Of a stretch of 27,190 bases of DNA, positions 8,020 through 15,944 are shown one piece after another. The notes under the pieces were generated by a model. It did not search any database. It was given only the letters and a program-made list of their open reading frames with translations, and was not told where the DNA came from. The number at the start of each line of letters is the position of its first letter. The stretch's first letter is position 1. This DNA comes from JBMNOI01 sp050942995. GTDB lineage: Bacteria > Chloroflexota > Anaerolineae > UBA1429. Location of the stretch: NCBI GenBank assembly GCA_050942995.1, contig JBMNOI010000047.1, forward strand, positions 1 to 27,190, in the 5' to 3' direction. A program made the position numbers and the translations under genes.

Positions 8020-8853
8020 CTAGGCCCCGCCAGAGGGCCCATCCTGCGCCGCCCCGTCCAGGCGATGGCCACGCAGCGTGACATCTCCCACCAGCACGCG
8101 GCGCAACGTTCCATCGTGGATGCGCACCAGCAACGCGCCATCGGCATCCACATCTTCGGCCACGCCCTCGATCACTTCTTCGGGCGTGCCGGCACGCACC
8201 GGCTGCCCCAATGTGGCCAGATGCTCGCGCCACTCGGCATGGGGCGACCAGCCCTCCTGCAACCGATCATAGCGCATCTCGGCTTCCTCCAGCAGCGCCA
8301 TGAGCAGATCGAGCCGTGAGACGGGGCGGCCGGCCTCGGTCATGAGACTGGTCGCCGGCGTCATCAACTCGGGCAGTGCCACCACGTCCAGGTTGACGTT
8401 CAGCCCGATCCCTACGATGGCATAATCGAGCTGCCGGGCGCTCAGCCCCAGTTCGGTAAGCACGCCGCCGACCTTTTTGCCCGCGATCTGAATATCGTTG
8501 GGCCACTTGATCTCTGCCCGCAATCCGCTGACGCGACCGATGGCCTCGACGGTCGCCAGCGAGCAGATCATCGTCAGCCTCTGGGCCTGCATCGGAGCCA
8601 GGCGCGGGCACAGCAACAAGGACATGAGCAGCGCGCTCCCCGGTGGGGCAAACCATCGGCGACCCAACCGGCCCTTGCCCGCCGTCTGCTCCTCGGCCAG
8701 CACCAGTGTACCGGCAGGCGCCCCTGCGCGGGCCAGTTCGATGGCGCGCACGTTGGTCGAGCCGATCCGCCGGTACAACTCGAACGTACGCCCCATGATG
8801 CGGGTAGAGAGCCGGGCGGAGATCTTTTCACGGGTCAACCGGTCGGTTGCCAT
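8020..8853 (-). CDS. birA: Biotin--[acetyl-CoA-carboxylase] ligase (short, no DNA-binding domain)
   Basis: This 277-residue protein activates biotin with ATP and attaches it to the biotin carboxyl carrier protein. The biotinyl-AMP loop motif KGRLGRRW, the KWPNDI motif and the GIGLNVN segment are all present, followed by a small C-terminal domain from about residue 225. No N-terminal helix-turn-helix is present, so this is a group I ligase without repressor function. The frame is open up to 9042, but that extension would run through the terminator at 8984-9015. ATG at 8853 has GAGG 6 nt upstream and follows the promoter at 8881-8909, whereas ATG at 8874 would sit at the transcription start. 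It leads a two-gene unit with the epimerase. Confidence 0.92.
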   Translation of the reverse strand: MATDRLTREKISARLSTRIMGRTFELYRRIGSTNVRAIELARAGAPAGTLVLAEEQTAGKGRLGRRWFAPPGSALLMSLLLCPRLAPMQAQRLTMICSLATVEAIGRVSGLRAEIKWPNDIQIAGKKVGGVLTELGLSARQLDYAIVGIGLNVNLDVVALPELMTPATSLMTEAGRPVSRLDLLMALLEEAEMRYDRLQEGWSPHAEWREHLATLGQPVRAGTPEEVIEGVAEDVDADGALLVRIHDGTLRRVLVGDVTLRGHRLDGAAQDGPSGGA

Positions 8854-8880
8854 ACCATCCTCATCTCGTGACATGCGCCA

Positions 8881-8909
8881 AGAATACGGCAAAGCAGCCG
8901 GAGCGTCAA
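8881..8909 (-). promoter_or_regulatory. Promoter of birA
   Basis: Minus-strand TTGACG (8909-8904) and TATTCT (8886-8881) are spaced by 17 nt. The predicted transcription start near 8874 supports translation from ATG 8853 rather than from any upstream codon. Confidence 0.65.
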
Positions 8910-8981
8910 AGTGAGGGGTTGCGGGGCCGCTACAAGGTCGAGTGGTGCGCCGGCCCCCCACGGCGTGGCGGTATATGGAAC

Positions 8982-9015
8982 AAAAAAGGCGCGGGGATTG
9001 CTCCCCGCGCCTTTT
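8982..9015 (-). terminator. Strong intrinsic terminator of the csp-RRM unit
   Basis: A 9-bp GC stem, GGCGCGGGG (8988-8996) and CCCCGCGCC (9003-9011), with a 6-nt loop is flanked by six A on the left and four T on the right. On the minus strand it reads as a textbook terminator 30-50 nt after the RRM gene. The symmetry would also let it work on the plus strand. Confidence 0.9.
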
Positions 9016-9042
9016 CGGTTTCATGAGATCGGGTCGTAGCAC

Positions 9043-9393
9043 CTAGTAACGACGACGACCACCACCACCGCCATAGCTATCACCATAGCCACCGCGGCCA
9101 CCACCACCTCTCGAACGGCCACCGCCGCCAAATCCACCGTCATCACGCCGCGGACGCGCCTCGGCCACCGTAATGGTGCGGCCGTCCATCTCGGTGTTGT
9201 TCAAACGGTTCACCGCTTCCTGAGCGGCTTCCTCGGTCTCCATCTCTACGAAGCCAAAGCCTCGAGAGCGGCCCGATTCGCGATCGATAACGACCGACGC
9301 TGAAGCCACCGCCCCTACCGCAGCAAAAGCCTCGCGCAACGAATCGTCATTTGTGGTGTAACTGAGATTACCGACATACAATTTCTTAGCCAT
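9043..9393 (-). CDS. Glycine-rich RRM RNA-binding protein
   Basis: This 116-residue protein has a single RNA recognition motif (residues about 3-80) with RNP2 LYVGNL (5-10) and RNP1 RGFGFVEM (44-51), then an Arg/Gly-rich tail (about 87-116) ending in RRRY. It matches the short bacterial Rbp type known from cyanobacteria and other phyla, often cold-induced, which binds RNA in the cytoplasm. GGGAGGGG lies about 4 nt before the ATG. It is 21 bp downstream of the cold-shock gene and followed by a strong terminator, so the two form one transcript (inference). The pairing supports a role as RNA chaperone under cold or stress. Confidence 0.93.
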   Translation of the reverse strand: MAKKLYVGNLSYTTNDDSLREAFAAVGAVASASVVIDRESGRSRGFGFVEMETEEAAQEAVNRLNNTEMDGRTITVAEARPRRDDGGFGGGGRSRGGGGRGGYGDSYGGGGGRRRY

Positions 9394-9414
9394 AGATCCC
9401 CTCCCTTTTGGGGG

Positions 9415-9624
9415 TCAGAGCGCAACGACGTGGCTCGCCTGAAGCCCCTTGGGGCCTCGCTCTACTGTAAATTCGACTCGCTGCCCTTCCTCTAGCGTAC
9501 GGTAACCATCAGACTGGATCGCGGAAAAGTGGACGAAAACGTCCTCCCCGCCATCACGAGCGATAAAGCCGTACCCCTTGGATGCGTTGAACCACTTGAC
9601 AGTGCCTTGGACTCGATCGGACAT
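9415..9624 (-). CDS. CspA-family cold-shock protein
   Basis: This 69-residue protein is a single cold-shock OB-fold domain with both nucleic-acid binding motifs, KGYGFI (RNP1, residues 16-21) and VFVHFSAI (RNP2, 29-36). It should bind single-stranded RNA/DNA in the cytoplasm. The frame is open to 9750, but the family length and an AAGGAGAAG element about 8 nt before ATG 9624 fix the start. Upstream is the terminator at 9686-9720 of the preceding gene, leaving about 60 nt of leader and promoter room. I could not identify a convincing promoter there. It is the first gene of a csp-RRM pair. Confidence 0.95.
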   Translation of the reverse strand: MSDRVQGTVKWFNASKGYGFIARDGGEDVFVHFSAIQSDGYRTLEEGQRVEFTVERGPKGLQASHVVAL

Positions 9625-9685
9625 CCTACTGCTTCTCCTTGCTGAACAAAACTTGGCTTTAGATGGGTCCGTACCGACGGGATAT

Positions 9686-9720
9686 AAAAAGCGGCCGACA
9701 GGTGACAAGACCTGTCGGCC
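9686..9720 (-). terminator. Intrinsic terminator of the nuclease-fold/winged-helix gene
   Basis: A perfect 10-bp stem, GGCCGACAGG (9693-9702) and CCTGTCGGCC (9711-9720), with an 8-nt loop is followed on the minus strand by GC and five T. It lies about 27 nt after the stop codon of the gene ending at 9747. Confidence 0.88.
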
Positions 9721-9746
9721 ATTCTCTCGCCGTGCAAGTACTTTCC

Positions 9747-10532
9747 TCATCCTTCAACCGCATTATAGCGCATTGTCGTTACAAAGTCAAATAGCAATGC
9801 ATTTCCTTTTTTTGCCACACGCCGTATCGTATCCAGGCGCTCCAAACAGTAGGTCATCCGCTGCGCGGTGCGCAACGAAATTCCGGCGCGTTTCGCCAGA
9901 TGCCGGTTGGTAAAGGGCGGCTCCAGTTCGGCGGGCAAAAGCGCGGCCAGATCGGCGCCACATCGAAAGGTCAACGCCTCGAGCACCGCCAACAGCCGTC
10001 GATCCACGATGCTCACCCATTTGCGCCGCCAGCTTCCACGCCCGTCGTCGCAGCGCACCTCCTCCTCACGAGTCAACAGCACCCGCAACGTGACCCCCTC
10101 CCACGTCAGCAGATCGGGGATGCGCACCAGTTCGTCGAACAGATCGGTCACCCGCCCCCTTTTGGGCGAACGACGTCGACTCAGCCGTCGGCCGTCATCC
10201 GGCGCCACATGCACGATCCATTTCTCCCGAGCGATGGGCAATACCAGATCGAGGCGGTGTCCCGCCGCCGACAGGGCTCGAAGCTTGTCGCGGATGGCCG
10301 CCAGATTGCGCGTCTGCACCTCGATGAGCAGCCCGTCGCGTACGACATCCACCACATAGCCGTCCACCGGCACCTCCAGCCGGTCTCCGGGAAGGGCGCA
10401 CCAGTCTTTGACGGCGGCGTGCAGGGCATTCTCGTTCATCAGACCGATGCCGGCGACGGGGCGGACGGCATCCTGTCGCCCACCCTCTTGTTCACCATTT
10501 AGGCGCCCGGCATCGATCGCTGTCGATGGCAT
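9747..10532 (-). CDS. PD-(D/E)XK-like plus winged-helix protein of unknown function
   Basis: This 261-residue protein is in two parts. Residues about 35-110 contain GYVVDVVRDGLLIEVQT, with Asp62, Glu71 and Gln73 spaced like the D...(E)x(K/Q) core of PD-(D/E)XK nuclease folds, flanked by predicted beta strands. Residues about 120-180 are basic. Residues about 205-250 look like a winged helix (FTNRHLAKRAGISLRTAQRM). I recognise the layout from hypothetical proteins of Chloroflexota but no function is established. The start at 10532 has GGAGAG about 8 nt upstream. An internal ATG at 10439, where the conserved part begins, has a weaker site. It lies just downstream of the GNAT gene and ends at a strong terminator. 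It could be a DNA-binding regulator with a degenerate nuclease fold, or an active nuclease. Confidence 0.75.
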   Translation of the reverse strand: MPSTAIDAGRLNGEQEGGRQDAVRPVAGIGLMNENALHAAVKDWCALPGDRLEVPVDGYVVDVVRDGLLIEVQTRNLAAIRDKLRALSAAGHRLDLVLPIAREKWIVHVAPDDGRRLSRRRSPKRGRVTDLFDELVRIPDLLTWEGVTLRVLLTREEEVRCDDGRGSWRRKWVSIVDRRLLAVLEALTFRCGADLAALLPAELEPPFTNRHLAKRAGISLRTAQRMTYCLERLDTIRRVAKKGNALLFDFVTTMRYNAVEG

Positions 10533-10589
10533 GGAATTCTCTCCGATATCGTGTCAAAGGGTCGTCGAACGTGGCGTTTCGAACGATCA

Positions 10590-10613
10590 ATCAGGTCGCC
10601 TGAGCGACCTGAT
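10590..10613 (-). terminator. Hairpin overlapping the stop codon of the GNAT gene
   Basis: ATCAGGTCGC (10590-10599) and GCGACCTGAT (10604-10613) form a perfect 10-bp stem with a 4-nt loop. The stem includes the last codons and the TGA (10593-10591) of the acetyltransferase. There is no real T tract behind it on the minus strand. Confidence 0.5.
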
Positions 10614-11556
10614 ATTCGGTAGGCCAGATGACCATCCCGATAGCGCGGGTGCCCGCCGCGACGTCGGCGATATACGTCGCCAGCGCCTCGTGGCCGTCAT
10701 CCAGCGGGCGAATCATGGCCGCCGACCAGACGGTCAACCTCTCGCCAAAAGGCACGCCCAGCAGTTCCTTTACCGCCCGCGAGCGTGGATGCAGTGGCAG
10801 GGCCGGCGCCTCGACGCCTGCCGGAGCATGCCGCGCCAGATAATCCAGCGCCGCCGGCACGGCCCGAGTATCTCGCGCCAGCCATAGATGCGGCGAATGG
10901 GCCTTGCCCTGCTCATATCGCACATAGGCCACCGGTTCGCCCCGTTGCTCCAGGATCACGCTGCGAATGGCCTTTGCGGGGCTAAGCCACTCGACGATCG
11001 AGTCCTCCGGTTCGAGCGCCAGATCCACATCGGCAAACCAGGTCTCCCACATAGCCCGCAGCAGAGGCAGATCATCGGTCTGCACCGGACGCTCCTCCAG
11101 ATCTGTCGACCCGGCCGGCGGCAGATCGTCCGGCGAAACGATCGTCTCGACAGAGCCGAACATGTGCGTGTGATATCCGGCGCGGGGATAGTATGTGTCG
11201 TGGCCCAGCAAGAACGCATACACATAACCCTTTTCGGCCGCCCGCCGATGTCCCTCTTCAAGCAGGCGCGTTCCCACGCCACGCCGCTGCCAGAGCGGAT
11301 GCACCGCCAGAGGTGAAAGTCCCACGGCCCGCACGCTCTGGCCGTCCAGCCGCGCGACAAAGGGGACGAACAGCAGATATCCGATGATCTGACCGTCCAT
11401 CTCGGCCACCAGAGACAGATCGGGGTCGAATCGAACGCGGTGGCGCAAGACGTCCGTCAGGATGGGCTCTTCCATGCTGCCGAAGGCCAGTGCGTTCACC
11501 CTCGCAACGCCGGCGTAATCGGCGGGGGTCTCGGAGCGAATCGTCATTCGGTTCAC
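10591..11556 (-). CDS. GNAT-family N-acetyltransferase with extra C-terminal domain
   Basis: This protein of about 321 residues carries an N-terminal GNAT domain (about 1-160). The acetyl-CoA binding signature QRRGVGTRLL lies near residue 90 and is followed by GYVYAFLLGHDTYYPRAGY, typical of YhbS-like acetyltransferases. A second region (about 170-321) is not a second clear GNAT copy; Eis-like proteins also carry an added C-terminal domain. The acceptor is unknown. The frame is open to 11691, but GGAAGGAG lies 8 nt before a GTG at 11556, which fits better than the ATG at 11547 (17 nt away). The gene is driven from the divergent region shared with the first GT87 gene. The end of the gene is folded into a hairpin. 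Confidence 0.85.
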   Translation of the reverse strand: MNRMTIRSETPADYAGVARVNALAFGSMEEPILTDVLRHRVRFDPDLSLVAEMDGQIIGYLLFVPFVARLDGQSVRAVGLSPLAVHPLWQRRGVGTRLLEEGHRRAAEKGYVYAFLLGHDTYYPRAGYHTHMFGSVETIVSPDDLPPAGSTDLEERPVQTDDLPLLRAMWETWFADVDLALEPEDSIVEWLSPAKAIRSVILEQRGEPVAYVRYEQGKAHSPHLWLARDTRAVPAALDYLARHAPAGVEAPALPLHPRSRAVKELLGVPFGERLTVWSAAMIRPLDDGHEALATYIADVAAGTRAIGMVIWPTEYQVAQAT

Positions 11557-11661
11557 GATGAAACTCCTTCCAGAATGATCGAACGAGTTGTTATCGCATG
11601 CTCCATTCCTGATGATCGACTCGCATAAACGCCCCCTTTCTGCAATCGGATCCGTTGCTCC

Positions 11662-11691
11662 ATTATAGGCGAGACGCCGGCGAAGCACCAA
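11662..11691 (-). promoter_or_regulatory. Promoter of the GNAT gene
   Basis: A perfect TATAAT (11667-11662 on the minus strand) has a weak -35, TTGGTG (11691-11686), at 18 nt. It gives a leader of about 100 nt before the GTG at 11556. Confidence 0.55.
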
Positions 11692-11695
11692 AGGG

Positions 11696-11724
11696 TTGCC
11701 TCTGCATCATGAGCATGGTAAACT
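11696..11724 (+). promoter_or_regulatory. Candidate promoter of the first GT87 gene
   Basis: TTGCCT (11696-11701) and TAAACT (11719-11724) are spaced by 17 nt, each matching four of six consensus positions. It is back to back with the GNAT promoter. Confidence 0.4.
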
Positions 11725-11817
11725 ACCCGTCAAAGCCGCGGAATTTGGCCGTATTTCCCACCATGCGTCCCCCAAACGCATTCCGGGCGATAACCACACT
11801 CTGCAAGGCAGGCTCAT

Positions 11818-13014
11818 GTGAATCAGCGCTCTATTGAGGAACGATGCGTCATCGGCCTCGTCTGGTTCTCGGTGCTCGTGCTATGTGCCAGCCTGACGCT
11901 GCTGGCCGCCGGCAGCCCCGAGGTCGATGATTTCGCCCGCTACTGGGCGGCGGGGCGCATTCACCTGGCCGGTGGTGACCCCTACTCGCCCGAGGAACTG
12001 TTGCGCGAACAGCAGCAGGTAGGCCTGCCCGACGACCGGGCCTTGATGATGTGGAATCCACCATGGACCATCCCGCCGATGCTGCCGCTGGCGCGCATGC
12101 CCTACGCTCCGGCGCGCCTGATCTGGCTGCTCATCAGCTTTACCGCCATCATCCTTTCCGCCGATATCATCTGGCGGGTATACGGCGGCTCGGTCGAGAA
12201 CCGCTGGGTGGCCTGGCTGCTGGCGATTTTCTATGTCCCCAGCCTGGCGACCATGGCTGTGGGGCAGATCGACCCGCTTATCCTCGTCGGCATCGCCGGC
12301 TTTGCCTGGGCGGCCAAGGTGCGCCGATGGGCGCCGGCCGGAGCGGCGCTCTTTTTGACGGCCGTCAAGCCACAGCTCGTCTTTCTGATCTGGCTCGTCC
12401 TGGTGCTATGGGCCGTCCGTCAACGCTGCTGGCGGGTACTGATCGGCTCTGGCGCGCTGGCGCTGGCCGCCTCGCTGGCGGTCGTGGCCCTGAATCCGCC
12501 GGTGTTCGCCCACTACATCCGGGCTATACTGACCCATTCCCCTCTGGATTGGGCACCGCCCACGTTGGGCACGGCGCTGCGCCGCTCATGGGGTATGGAG
12601 CGGCAGTGGCTCCAGTTCATCCCCCCGGCCGTCGGCGGGGTATGGGCGGTTGCCTACTGGTGGCGCTTTCGCAACACCTGGGACTGGCTCCGGCACCTGC
12701 CCGGCCTCTTGCTGGTCTCTGTGATCACCACCCTCTATAGCTGGAGCTATGACTATATCGTGCTGATGCCGGCGGCGGTGCAGATCGCGGCGCGCATCGG
12801 CCGCAGTCGCAGCCCCGGGCTGGGCTGGCTGAGCGTGTTGCTCTGGGCGGCCGTCAACACTCTGTCGATGGCCCTGCGCATCCGACAGGCGTACGATTTC
12901 TGGCAATTCTGGATGCCCGGCACCATACTGGTGAGCTATCTGCTGGTGGAGCAGATCGTCGAGCAGCGCCTGGCCGGGCTGGCGGCGGAGGGGAATCCAC
13001 ACACGGACGTGTGA
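11818..13014 (+). CDS. GT87-family (DUF2029) polyprenyl-phosphate-dependent glycosyltransferase
   Basis: This 398-residue membrane protein has about ten hydrophobic segments. The first (residues about 11-32) is followed by the acidic outer loop EVDDFARYWAAG with Asp37/Asp38, the GT-C-type catalytic aspartate position of the GT87 family. The loop sequence GGDPYSP and the MMWNPPW motif (about 77-83) are shared with the paralogue at 14692. Enzymes of this family, such as mycobacterial mannosyltransferases, use polyprenyl-phosphate mannose outside the membrane. The start is GTG at 11818 with a modest AGGCAGG site upstream; the first in-frame ATG is much too late. It is the first gene of the plus-strand glycosyltransferase block. 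The sugar and acceptor are unknown. Confidence 0.85.
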   Translation: MNQRSIEERCVIGLVWFSVLVLCASLTLLAAGSPEVDDFARYWAAGRIHLAGGDPYSPEELLREQQQVGLPDDRALMMWNPPWTIPPMLPLARMPYAPARLIWLLISFTAIILSADIIWRVYGGSVENRWVAWLLAIFYVPSLATMAVGQIDPLILVGIAGFAWAAKVRRWAPAGAALFLTAVKPQLVFLIWLVLVLWAVRQRCWRVLIGSGALALAASLAVVALNPPVFAHYIRAILTHSPLDWAPPTLGTALRRSWGMERQWLQFIPPAVGGVWAVAYWWRFRNTWDWLRHLPGLLLVSVITTLYSWSYDYIVLMPAAVQIAARIGRSRSPGLGWLSVLLWAAVNTLSMALRIRQAYDFWQFWMPGTILVSYLLVEQIVEQRLAGLAAEGNPHTDV

Positions 13015-13069
13015 TTCTCTTGCGAGATCACAGGGTAATCAGAACTCGTACATAGGCGAGGGGAGCGTC

Positions 13070-14627
13070 ATGAATCGGAGTCGTCGCCGGGAACGACTGA
13101 TCAGCCTCGCTTTGCTCGTCACTGTGGTTGTTTTGACATTCATCCGTCCAGAGCAAGCCCCGCCGATATGGTATGACGAGGGCCGGACTCTTACGTTGGC
13201 ACAAAACTGGATCGAGAATGACCACTATAGGCTGTACCTTATAGACGAACCCGTCCCGGCTAGCATCCTCACTCGAGGTGTATCTGCTGTTGCTCCGGTT
13301 GCATTGAGCTTTCGCATATTTGGTGTCGGCATCTGGCAAGGAAGACTGGCCGGTCGGATTATGTTTGTCCTTCTCTTGCTGATATTCTATAGCTTGGTGT
13401 CCGCAATCGAAGACAAAATGACGGCAATTGCTTCGATAGCTCTCGTCTGTTTTTTTCACACCAATTCTGGGCCTGAACCCTATTTTTTCTGCTCCCCAGG
13501 TACTGGGGGAAATCCCCGCCATCTTGTACCTGCTTCTTGGATATCGGCTCTTACTCCTTACATCAAAGAAGATTCTGTACTACGTCCCGGCTGCGCTTTT
13601 CTTCGGATTGGCGCTACAAGCCAAGCCGCAGATGGTCCCTTTTTATCTTTTCTCATTTCTGCTTTCGGCTCTCATATTCGGCATCCATCGAGAGAGCGCT
13701 ACATGCCGGAAACTGTTCGCCGTAGCAGGATCTGGGCTCGCTGCTTATGTTATTTTGGCTATCACCAAGAACGCACTTTTGCGCACACAGTTTTCACAGG
13801 CATGGGGGGATAATCCCTACGCTGTGGTAAAGGATCTCGATAACATATTCACCTATGTCGTTGCGATGGTTCCTGCTACTCGCATCGCCTCCCTCCGAGT
13901 GTTGCTCATTTCGAGCATCCCAATGGTTGCGGGCATCGTGCGCTTTATTTGGAAAGATCTAAGGAACATTCGCTATGTAAAAGACGATATGAATCAAGTA
14001 TGTCGATGGATCTTGTGGGGATTCTCATCCAGCTGGGTTCTGTGGTATGTCGCATTCTCCATAGGCTGGGCTCGGTATCTCTTTCCCGGATACTTTGTTG
14101 GCAGCCTGTTCACAGCTTTGCTTCTAAAGGAGTTAACCGACGGTTTTAATCTGCGTTGCGCAATACGCAGAGCAGCATTGACTACCACAAATTGGTCGCG
14201 TGGTTCAAAAGAGATCGCAAACCTGATCGCCACAGTCCTGCTATCAGCGATGGTCTTTTCGACTCTCGCCCAATTCGCTCAAGTTTACGTTCAACCGAAT
14301 GATGACTCAGTGAAACAGACTGTTCTCTGGTTGAACACGCAGACTCCTCCTACTGCAATAGTTGAGACATACGAAAGTGAGGTTCTGTTTGGTCTCCGAC
14401 GGCGATACCACTTCCCACCTGACATCGTTCAGCACCAACTCAACAGACGCATATTTCTCCTTCGGGATGAGGTTATTACGTACGATGCCTTGATGGCCAA
14501 TCCCGATTACCTGGTGGTTGGACCATTTGCCACCGTGTGGCAATTATATGATCCAATACTGGCTACGGATGCTTTCTCGCCTATTCATACAGCAGGTAGA
14601 TATACAATCTACCAAAGAAAAAGGTGA
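13070..14627 (+). pseudogene. GT39-like membrane glycosyltransferase, frameshifted at a T7 run, low GC
   Basis: Two frames join into one protein of about 518 residues. The first frame from ATG 13070 (site GAGGGGAG) opens with a transmembrane helix and WYDEGRTLTLAQN (Asp36/Glu37), the GT39/ArnT-type acidic pair. Reading must move by one base at the seven-T run 13450-13456. After it the other frame continues without a break through TPILGLNPIF and many hydrophobic segments to the stop at 14625-14627. Removing a single T restores the whole frame. The first frame also stays open by chance to 13813. Base composition is visibly poorer in GC than on both sides, which suggests later acquisition. It sits between two GT87 paralogues. 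The cause could be a real mutation, a homopolymer sequencing error, or slippage at T7; the sequence alone cannot tell. Confidence 0.8.
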
Positions 14628-14691
14628 CATATCATTTATTCTCTATATGATTTTCTATCCTGTAACATGCAGGGCATAAGGAGAGCCATTC

Positions 14692-15900
14692 ATGCTATCG
14701 GGCAATTCCATGACCATGAGAAAGCAGCGCTCCCCCCTCACCCTCATCGCCCTCGTCCTCTCGCTGGCGCTTCTGGCCGCCAACGCCGAAGAGATTCTGG
14801 GTGTTGACGACTTTGTAGAATACTGGGCGGCCGGGCGGCTGAACCTGACCGGCGGCAACCCGTATGATCCGACTCACCTGTTGCCATTGCAGCGTTCGGT
14901 GGGCTGGGACGATCCCGTCCCAGTGATGATGTGGAACCCGCCGTGGACGCTGGCTCTGGTCATGCCCTTTGGCGCGTTGCCCTATATCACCGGCCGCGCG
15001 CTATGGATGCTGGCCGGCTTTGCCATCATCATCGTGTGTGCCGATCTCTGCTGGCGGTTGTACGGCGGCCCCGAACGGCGCTGCTGGGTGGGGTGGCTCT
15101 GCGGTATCTTTTTTGCGCCATCACTTCTTGCGCTGAACATGGGCCAGATCGGTCCACTGATTCTGTTGGGAGTTACGGGTTTTGTATATGCCGCAGAGCA
15201 GAAACGATGGGGACCGGCGGGCGCCTTCGCGGCCCTTATCGCCGTCAAACCCCACCTGCTCTATCTCTTCTGGGTAGCCTGGGCGCTATGGGCGTTGCAC
15301 GAGAGGCGCTGGCGCGGCGTCATCGCCCTGGCATCGACGCTTCTTGTCGCCACAGCCATCCCCATGCTCTGGAATCCGGTTTTATTGGATCAGTATATCG
15401 CCACCTCCACCTCAGCACCGCCCCTCTATTGGGCCACGCCCACACTGGGGGCCACGCTGCGCATGTTATTCGGTGAGGAAAGGCACTGGCTGCAGTTCAC
15501 GCCCTCGGTGGCGGGACTGGGCTGGTTTGCGCTATACTGGTGGAGGCGTCGCGCCACCTGGTGTTGGCACACGCAGATGCCGCTATTATTGCTCGCATCC
15601 GTCGTCACAGCATCCTTTGGATGGACATTTGATCTGGTTGTTCTGGTTCCTGTCATCATCCAGGCGGCCGCGTGCGCGATGCTCGCTTCATCGAACGCAC
15701 TACGGCGGGCATCTATCGCAGCTTTTATGGTGATCAATGTGCTGGTCGTCGTACTCAACCAGTTCCGGGTTTCCTCGTTCTGGTTTTTCTGGCTGGCGCC
15801 CATGCTGTTGCTGCTCTACCTGCTCCTTCGTCGCCCGGACCGTGCGGGGAGCCATCAACCGGCCGCGCGAAGCCGGGTCGACATGGAGCCGGCTCGATAG
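14692..15900 (+). CDS. GT87-family (DUF2029) glycosyltransferase, paralogue of the gene at 11818
   Basis: This 402-residue membrane protein is collinear with the 11818 product over its full length. It has the outer-loop motif VDDFVEYWAAG (Asp39/Asp40), GGNPYDP, the MMWNPPW motif, a WRLYGG end of the third helix, and the later HWLQF and WATPTLG-type segments. The level of similarity suggests an older duplication within the lineage. ATG 14692 has AAGGAGAG about 9 nt upstream; a second ATG at 14710 is possible. The expected role is transfer of a sugar from a polyprenyl-phosphate donor on the outer face of the membrane. It is separated from the low-GC GT39-like gene by 64 bp and followed closely by the DUF1349 gene. 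It ends in an Arg-rich tail. Confidence 0.85.
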   Translation: MLSGNSMTMRKQRSPLTLIALVLSLALLAANAEEILGVDDFVEYWAAGRLNLTGGNPYDPTHLLPLQRSVGWDDPVPVMMWNPPWTLALVMPFGALPYITGRALWMLAGFAIIIVCADLCWRLYGGPERRCWVGWLCGIFFAPSLLALNMGQIGPLILLGVTGFVYAAEQKRWGPAGAFAALIAVKPHLLYLFWVAWALWALHERRWRGVIALASTLLVATAIPMLWNPVLLDQYIATSTSAPPLYWATPTLGATLRMLFGEERHWLQFTPSVAGLGWFALYWWRRRATWCWHTQMPLLLLASVVTASFGWTFDLVVLVPVIIQAAACAMLASSNALRRASIAAFMVINVLVVVLNQFRVSSFWFFWLAPMLLLLYLLLRRPDRAGSHQPAARSRVDMEPAR

Positions 15901-15944
15901 TCATCATTGCGCCTTCATGGCGCACGCTTTGAAAGGAGATTCGT

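Noticed and set aside
8854..9042. N-terminal extension of BirA as a possible DNA-binding domain
   Set aside because: The extension runs through an intrinsic terminator and the birA promoter and has no helix-turn-helix, so translation starts at 8853.
13010..13032. Hairpin at the end of the first GT87 gene (TGTGAT/ATCACA arms) as a terminator
   Set aside because: The stem is short and bulged, there is no T run, and the next gene begins soon after; too weak to list.
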